DNA of 11,437 bases, taken from assembly GCA_012064415.1 (NCBI GenBank), contig SSNU01002950.1, positions 1-11,437 on the forward strand, given 5' to 3'. The stretch is from Gyrodactylus bullatarudis (Eukaryota; Platyhelminthes; Monogenea; Gyrodactylidea; Gyrodactylidae). Numbering within the stretch: the stretch's first letter is position 1; every line of letters starts with the position of its first letter. The notes under the pieces were generated by a model. That model saw nothing but the letters and a program-made list of their open reading frames with translations, did not search any database and was not told the DNA's origin. Of this stretch, positions 7,726 through 11,437 are shown piece by piece. The translations under genes and the position numbers were made by a program.

Positions 7726-7857
7726 ACCTGTAGTTACATCGCGTCACTGACAGAGAAAGTCGAGCAGTACTCATTGGATCAACTCATTAGTTCCGCTAAA
7801 AACATCGAGGCAGCGTTAGTCACTAGCAAACCTACACTATCTGTTGTCACTCATTAA
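5920..7857 (+). CDS. pol: Inner gypsy Pol: partial protease, complete RT and RNase H, read-through into outer gag
   Basis: This is 645 codons without interruption from ATG 5920; the frame is closed upstream by TAA 5896. Residues ~18-80 look like the C-terminal half of a retropepsin (ITGVNEKETAVLG ... FLVTELDKFILNRQTCDTLGI); the DSG/DTG half is missing. RT spans ~100-345 with catalytic Asp196 in VIDLSDAYHQI and Asp258/259 in FQDDIIIGG. RNase H spans ~395-520 with Asp404 (STDAS), Glu444 (EREALA) and Asp469 (QTDHS), followed by LPDALSRI. After ~residue 602 (VDEDVVYLG), where the integrase zinc finger should come, the sequence switches to outer gag (LDQLISSAKNIEAAL). The polymerase and RNase H residues are intact, so enzymatic activity is conceivable, but protease and integrase functions are absent. 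Family: Ty3/gypsy, K02A2.6-like by motif memory. Confidence 0.85.
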   Translation: MVPKWFVETNQLSYEALPLITSITGVNEKETAVLGIVPEMGIDYNGKSCVCSFLVTELDKFILNRQTCDTLGISLALAEVNNVYIINNTFTASLRLTKQPDNRKLIFHHKNVPVSLMPKVEQTLKEWLKAGIIEPVENPSMAAPLSIAHKKNGEIRLTSGYHKRANLFIDPGSYPTPRIKELLSKVASCKYYSVIDLSDAYHQIELEKDSRYLTCISTHLGYFQFTKLQFGLSAASRIFQEAMSRALAGIPRMAVFQDDIIIGGRTVAEHDEVYNMVGDRLRRYGFKVNLQKLQKCSERIQFMGLIIDKGKVLPDPEKISKIKDLGTPSNKSQLQSLLGMLQYYGMMCESYSPILSKVFGLLQKDVEWHWCDDYTKALEEVLIKIAEASLMLYDPNKLIYLSTDASAEGLGAVISYDEDMKQVIHYSSRLLKPAERKYSNLEREALAVIYGVRKFYRYLIGRKFVIQTDHSPLQYIFSDHTENRRVSSRVDGWRQWLSLFNYEIKYRQGERMSLPDALSRIGIKEDVLETVDEFLVVPQVNFVYADGSHETLLKAIRRTDDSLYCTLKEKIERNWSGNVKLLREFIQCKDDLYVDEDVVYLGTCSYIASLTEKVEQYSLDQLISSAKNIEAALVTSKPTLSVVTH

Positions 7858-8299
7858 ATCAGTCACAGTAGTAAGTCCTTTGTCACTCTATTAAAATCTA
7901 TTCATATTCTCGATACGATCTGTATCAACGATCTTATTCAAGATCAGTCTAAAAAGTCTCTCATCGTTTCATCTATTTAAGATAAACGAGCATTCCAGTC
8001 TAAAAGGAATGCACCGTCTTCCAAGCGACCTTCCGGAGTCTCTGAGCCGGTTAAAAAGGTCCAAGTCTCGCACAATACTCCCACGTCAGACTTCGCCAAA
8101 GGCGAAATAAAGAAGCTAACAGAGAACGGCAAATGTTGATACCTCTGTTTCTATCACTTCCGGGTCCGGGAAAGAGCTCATACGTGTGACAACGAAGCCG
8201 ATTGCGACGGACCTGCTTTCCACACACATCTGGTTAGTTTATTCATTAAAAAGTCTAAATCAAGGATTTGGGTCCGATGTGATCGAGCACCGAATTCCT
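7728..8299 (+). pseudogene. gag: Outer gypsy element: gag, 3' half with variant zinc knuckle
   Basis: It continues in the frame of the upstream pol chimera. YIASLTEKVEQYSLDQLIS and AKNIEAAL read as the last capsid helix. Downstream, in-frame stops lie at 7855 (TAA), 7978 (TAA) and 8137 (TGA). A Lys-rich linker leads to a Cys/His cluster (Cys codons at 8134, 8146, 8185 and 8203; His at 8155), like the non-CCHC knuckle of some insect and flatworm gypsy Gags. The TGA falls immediately after the first Cys. The knuckle would bind element RNA. A 15-base palindrome (TTCGCC-AAA-GGCGAA, 8092-8106) lies just upstream. Three stops make this a relic. Confidence 0.6.
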
Positions 8300-8520
8300 A
8301 GTCGATACGAATGCTAATTTCTCTACATTTCATTCAGAAATCAAACCCATTCTCGAGTCACCTAACGCAATCGTTGCTGTCGGAGGTTTTTCATTGCCCA
8401 TTGTCAGCCAGATTAAAACTATTTTTTTTTATAGATAACATCATAGGTCTGGACTTTCTAGCTTTTCATGATTGGGTAATATACCCCAAACAGTCTAAAA
8501 TTATTGACCATAACCGTAAG
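8295..8520 (+). pseudogene. Outer gypsy element: retropepsin relic
   Basis: In the frame starting 8295 the sequence reads FLVDTNANFS. This is the active-site loop of an aspartic protease, but with Asn (AAT 8310-8312) in place of the invariant Gly of D-T-G. The frame runs to a poly-T run near 8422-8429, where a frame change is needed to continue into IIGLDFLAFHDWVI, the conserved flap-end/C-terminal segment (I-L/I-G-x-D-F-L). Entry from gag also needs a frame change near 8290. The protease would mature Gag-Pol; with the Gly lost and frames broken it cannot. Confidence 0.65.
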
Positions 8521-9424
8521 GTTGAGATCCCTTGTTTCCTAAAGTCACCTACGATCCAGATCTCTAGCATCACGTCTGCTCCTGACCAAGCAGCAAAACT
8601 GGTGAATAAGTATCACCGCCTTTTCGACACTAACGGAGCGTAATTTATTAACGCCATGAAGCATGGGATAAACCTCACTGACTATAAGGATCCCGTTAAG
8701 ATACCTAGTCGGAAATACAGCTTTGAGAAGATGGCTAGGGCCCAGGAAGAGCTAGAGGATCTCTTATCTCGAGGAATCGTACGGCGCTCATGCAGTGCCT
8801 GGTCTTAGCGCTTTCATGTGACTTGCAAAGGCAGAGTCATTGGGGACTAAAGGGTTAAATAAGTTAACTATTAAAGAAGAGTATCGTATACCCAATTTAA
8901 TAGATACCACTCTGAGATTCGCAGGGATGAAAGTATTCTCTAGACTAGACGCCCCTAAGGCATACCTCCAAATAAGAGTTAGACCCTGTGATATTCACAA
9001 AACCGCTATCAACACACCTTTCGGTGCGTTTGAGTACATAGGCATGCCTTTCGGCTTTAAAAACGCTGATGCAACATTCTAGCGAGCCGTGGACACCGCA
9101 CTCAGCGGATTGACCAACGTCCAAGCCTACATAGATGATATCATCATCGCGTCTCCCTTAATCGAAGAACATCAAAAAACTCTAGACGAAGTCTTTAATC
9201 GTCTAGAAATTTATAGCATCAAGTTGAAAATGGAAAAAAGCGAATTTTTCCAGATATTTGTCTCCTTTCTAGGCCATCGCCTCAGCGATGAGGAATTGGA
9301 GCCTTTGCATGATAAAGTCTTTAGTATCCAGCATAGCGCCATTCCCACCACCAAGAAAAAGATGCAATCTTTCTTAGGTTTAGTCAATTTCTATCGTCGG
9401 TTCATTCCCGACATGGCCTTCTAA
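8521..9424 (+). pseudogene. Outer gypsy element: reverse transcriptase relic
   Basis: The RT reads in pieces. A linker and fingers run in one frame with TAA 8641 and TAG 8806 (HGINLTDYKDPVKIPSR, LEDLLSRGIVRRS). After a frame change near 8850 the RT continues with LNKLTIKEEYRIPN, the motif A Asp (codon 8948) in FSRLDAPKAYLQI, and TPFGAFEYIGMPFG. TAG 9080 interrupts motif B. YIDD (9128-9139) is intact, followed by the thumb/connection QSFLGLVNFYRRFIPDM and TAA 9422. Domain order and spacing are normal for gypsy RT, so the losses here are point mutations and small indels, not rearrangement. YIDD versus FQDD separates it from the inner element. Confidence 0.85.
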
Positions 9425-10031
9425 GAGCGTCCATCGCCCGAGTAAAGACAAAAGACTGCCCAATCACACTGACCGCCGAAGAAGAGCCATAAAAGAGCTC
9501 AAAGATCTGGTAGCCAGTAAAGTCATACTTAAATACCACGAACCCGATATCAAGTATGAGTTATACACCGATGCTTCTTTCAGCGGAATCGGTGCCGTCC
9601 TTCAACAAAACACCAAGGATGATCCCAGGCCCATATACTTCTTCTCTAGAACTTTGAAACCTACAGAGAAAAATTATAAAATATGCGACTTGGAGCTCAT
9701 AGCCGTGTACGACTCCTTAAGGAAATTCGCACACTAAGTCAGATATCGTAGTCTCAAAATATACTGCGACAACAAAGCTGTCACACAGTCCATGAATAAA
9801 TGGACAGATATGGACCGTCGTCAGGATTGGGTAAATCGACTTCTTGAGTACATCGGCGAGTTCGTTCCCGAAATTCATTTCATAAACGCTGACATAATCG
9901 CTGACGGTTTGCCAAGGAACCCCATTGATCACGAGAAGTTATGCGCCAGATGTAACGATCGCCTACAGGTATCCGCATTGAGGACCGAGGGATATCTGGG
10001 CAACCCCGACCTCTCATCCCAGAATGCTTAA
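9425..10031 (+). pseudogene. Outer gypsy element: RNase H relic
   Basis: After two frame changes (between 9425 and ~9457, and near 9485) one frame carries the RNase H domain. It has AIKELKDLVAS, then YTDASFSGIGAVLQ with Asp codon 9570, LELIAVYDSLRKFAH with Glu codon 9693, and IYCDNKAVTQ with Asp codon 9768. All three catalytic acids are present, but TAA at 9735-9737 falls between the second and third. The region after 9900 (DGLPRNPIDHEKLCARCNDR) is the linker toward integrase, ending at TAA 10029-10031. The enzyme would degrade RNA in the RNA:DNA hybrid; this copy is broken. Confidence 0.85.
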
Positions 10032-10873
10032 GAAAGCAAGTGTTCAATTTCATACACAACCAAGGTCACCCCGGGATTCGAGCAACGCAGACAGCCATAG
10101 CAAAAAGGTTCATATGGCCAAAATGAAAATTCAAATAAAAGCATGGGTCAGCGAATGCGTGCAAAGTCATTCGTCACACGCACACAGAAGTTCAATACTT
10201 TCAAAAGCTAGAATACCCCTTCCAACAAATCCACATCGACGTGTTAACTTTAACTCCATCCGGAAGTTACCACAAAATTCTAACGATAATCGACAGAAAA
10301 ACAAGACACTGTCAAATCGAGCCAATCTATACCAAGACCGCGAAGGAAGTCATCCACACACTTGTTCATAGATGCTTCAAAATTAAAGGTTTCCCATCAA
10401 AAGTCACAACCGATCGCGGAGCAAATTTCACGTCAGCAGAGTTCACATCAGAGGATACGATGAAATTGTTCGAGAGTATCAGAGAAATTCCGGAATACTC
10501 TGAAAGAGAGTTCAGAAACAGAACTTACATTCCAAAAGATCTGGACACCTGCCAATATGTGTTCGTAAGAAACAATCATCCGTCCACCAAAAACTCCATC
10601 AGGTATTTCGGACCATACAAAGTCCAGTCATGCGATAAAAAAATCGTCACTATCTGGCAGAATGTTAAAATCGATACCATATCCAAAGACAGAATAAAAC
10701 CCATAAGAGGAATCATAAGTCGTGAGATAGAAGCCATCATGGAAAGCCAACCAGAACTGACACAGGCGAGAAGAACTGATAAGGCCACTCATTTGTCGAC
10801 ATTCGAGAGAAGCAAAAACATATCCGCGAGGAGTGGACCAATCGGACTGCCCATTGCTACACCGTCTGTGTAA
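10032..10873 (+). pseudogene. Outer gypsy element: integrase relic with internal deletion
   Basis: The HHCC finger is still readable: His codons 10055 and 10067 in HNQGHPGIRATQTAIAKRF, then after a frame change near 10118 Cys 10156, with Ser (AGT 10165) at the second Cys position. After another frame change (~10188) the core starts: Asp 10238 in IHIDVLTL and Asp 10412 in TDRGANFTSAEF. The third catalytic residue, Glu, is missing. The sequence jumps to C-terminal sequence (TYIPKDLDTCQYVFVRN, GPY at 10610-10618, DTISKDRIKPI). Only 198 bases separate the second Asp from GPY, far less than in family members, so I infer a deletion of roughly 300 bases. The GPY/F module marks it as gypsy type. The frame ends with TAA at 10871-10873, overlapping the right direct repeat. 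Confidence 0.8.
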
Positions 10874-10975
10874 AATTATTCTAATTTGAGAAAGAGCAAA
10901 TTAGAAAGTAATAATTATAAACAAAATATACAATTTGAAAATATATCTTTTTGTTTAAAGCCTCTGCATAAGAGA
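10872..10975 (+). repeat. Right copy of 104-bp direct repeat (putative short LTR or LTR remnant)
   Basis: It is the second copy of the repeat at 4636-4739, with one mismatch in 104. It overlaps the TAA (10871-10873) of the integrase frame. The internal hairpin is preserved at 10879-10906; the second stem is lost because the copies diverge after 10975. Confidence 0.85.
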
Positions 10976-11034
10976 CAAAATGCTGGAGCCTCCCCCTGAT
11001 GCTTAAAGTCAAAGTTTGAAAATAAGGGTTAATT

Positions 11035-11097
11035 CCAAAAATCACCCCAAAGGAAACAATTTTCCAAAAATCTCCCCAAAAATCACCCCAAAGGAAA
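11035..11097. repeat. Short direct repeats CCAAAAATCWCCCC (x3)
   Basis: A 22-base unit beginning CCAAAAATCACCCC and ending AAAGGAAA occurs at 11035-11056 and 11076-11097, identical. A third, shorter and variant copy lies between them at 11064-11077. They lie on the 3' side of the piggyBac gene and could be subterminal transposase-binding repeats (inference). Confidence 0.75.
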
Positions 11098-11182
11098 AAA
11101 ATTTAAAAGGAAAATTAAAAGATTTTTTTCAAAAATCTTTAACACTTGTTCCGGAAAAGGTGAATATTTCATATTCGGTAAA

Positions 11183-11202
11183 TGGGGTTGTTTAGAACCC
11201 CA
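11183..11202. repeat. Perfect 7-bp hairpin TGGGGTT / AACCCCA
   Basis: Arms 11183-11189 and 11196-11202 pair perfectly around a 6-base loop. It lies about 28 bases downstream of the piggyBac stop on the minus strand and could be an RNA 3' structure or a subterminal inverted repeat of the transposon. Confidence 0.6.
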
Positions 11203-11225
11203 GTAAAAAATACGTAAAATAAGCA

Positions 11226-11231
11226 TTTATT
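11226..11231 (-). promoter_or_regulatory. Polyadenylation signal overlapping the piggyBac stop codon
   Basis: AATAAA on the minus strand (TTTATT at 11226-11231) overlaps the TAA stop at 11232-11230 by two bases. If used, the transcript has an extremely short 3' UTR. Confidence 0.5.
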
Positions 11232-11437
11232 AAAAGCAATTTTGACAAATAACAAGTTGATGTTGTTTACAAGGAAAAGTGTCACACTTTGCACACTTCT
11301 TGTAGCCAAGCTTGTCTTCTTTTCTTGGACATATGCCGCATCGTTTTTTTCCCAGAACCACTTTTGGAATTTTGGCCATTGCTTGAGACTCGACTATGGT
11401 TTCTTCTAAAATGCTTGAATCTTTTCTTTTTCTCGAT
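11230..11437 (-). CDS. PiggyBac transposase, C-terminal Cys/His-rich domain (5' part outside window)
   Basis: On the minus strand the frame is open from the window edge to TAA (11232-11230), giving 68 residues. A basic start (SRKRKDSS) and a linker lead to KRCGICPRKEDKLGYKKC, AKCDTFPC, KQHQLVICQNCF. The pattern is C-x2-C-x11-C-x2-C-x4-C-x2-H-x4-C-x2-C. This is the RING/PHD-like zinc-binding tail that ends piggyBac (PGBD4-like) transposases and binds the transposon ends; it stops one residue after the last Cys, as is usual in the family. The DDD catalytic core would lie to the right of the window. No disruption is seen in this piece. The gene runs toward the composite retroelement but does not overlap it. 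Confidence 0.75.
   Translation of the reverse strand, partial: SRKRKDSSILEETIVESQAMAKIPKVVLGKKRCGICPRKEDKLGYKKCAKCDTFPCKQHQLVICQNCF

Larger units (their letters stand above)
4636..10975 (+). mobile_element. Composite Ty3/gypsy retroelement bracketed by direct repeats, with a second gypsy element inside
   Basis: Two 104-bp direct repeats bound 6.3 kb that reads in one orientation. The order is repeat, outer gag 5' half, inner gypsy element (about 5324-7725), outer gag 3' half, protease, RT, RNase H, integrase, repeat. The right repeat begins at the TAA that ends the outer integrase frame, where a 3' LTR would be expected. CAAAAT occurs at 4635-4640, overlapping the left repeat start, and again right after the right repeat (10976-10981), a possible target duplication. 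Against the LTR reading, the repeats are short, do not run TG...CA, and I see no convincing primer-binding site after the left copy or polypurine tract before the right one. The outer coding part is dead; no complete integrase is present. Confidence 0.6.
10976..11229. other. Non-coding interval between composite element and piggyBac tail
   Basis: No gene. It contains the CCAAAAATCWCCCC repeats, a TTAA (11029-11032) next to GGG, and a hairpin at 11183-11202. Read from the piggyBac coding strand this is the 3' untranslated and subterminal region. TTAA followed on the minus strand by CCCTT resembles a piggyBac-type end, but the orientation does not fit the adjacent transposase and I do not call a terminus. 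Confidence 0.4.

Noticed and set aside
5093..9737. Stop-codon reassignment (TAA/TAG read as Gln) to explain the interrupted outer frames
   Set aside because: Frame changes and a deletion accompany the stops, so the element is decayed anyway. The inner pol is 645 codons long with ordinary Gln codons and no internal TAA/TAG.
9717..10788. Minus-strand open frames at 9717-9932 and 10576-10788
   Set aside because: Shadows of the RNase H and integrase relics.
11003..11032. PiggyBac terminus at TTAA (11003-11006 or 11029-11032)
   Set aside because: TTAA is frequent in AT-rich DNA. The CCCTT beside 11029 points the wrong way for the adjacent transposase, and no partner end is in the window.
1..11437. 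CRISPR array, phage-defence locus or bacterial operon
   Set aside because: No regularly spaced repeats and no prokaryotic gene organisation. All recognisable proteins are eukaryotic transposable-element proteins.

Overview
This is an AT-rich eukaryotic window made almost entirely of transposable-element remains. The mix of families (a KRBA2-like integrase, a GIY-YIG nuclease fragment, two Ty3/gypsy elements and a piggyBac transposase tail) and the AATAAA signals just after stop codons suggest an invertebrate animal or another TE-rich, AT-rich eukaryote. I cannot name the lineage. I see no bacterial operon, rRNA, tRNA or CRISPR array, and no intact host gene.

Left third. Positions 1-413 hold the 3' end of a KRBA2-like DDE integrase gene with a Cys-rich CXC-type tail, followed by AATAAA. 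A candidate non-autonomous DNA transposon (MITE), about 356 bp with TA at both ends, lies at 474-829. Short palindromes and an 18-bp hairpin (912-967) follow. A 231-codon open frame on the minus strand (1838-2533) has higher GC than its flanks, no ATG at its start and a C-terminal PIP-box-like motif. A short unidentified open frame (2948-3133) comes next, then a GIY-YIG domain fragment (3467-3871) of the kind carried by Penelope-like and related retroelements, with no reverse transcriptase beside it.

Right two thirds. Two 104-bp direct repeats (4636-4739 and 10872-10975, one mismatch) bracket a 6.3-kb composite. Its outer part is a decayed gypsy element: gag 4778-5323 and 7728-8299, then protease, RT, RNase H and integrase relics to 10873. 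I count ten in-frame stops, about eight frame changes and a large deletion in the integrase. A second, better preserved gypsy element (about 5324-7725) sits inside the outer gag. It has a gag with one stop and a 645-codon pol frame covering the end of protease, all of RT and all of RNase H. That pol frame runs without a stop into the outer gag, so the annotated protein is a chimera. The near-identity of the bracketing repeats does not fit the heavy decay between them.

Right edge. After the second repeat come a short tandem-like CCCC-containing repeat, a hairpin and, on the minus strand, the last 68 codons of a piggyBac transposase (11230-11437), recognised from its zinc-binding Cys/His pattern.

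No gene set here works together as a cellular pathway. The most interesting content is the architecture of the composite retroelement and the candidate MITE.
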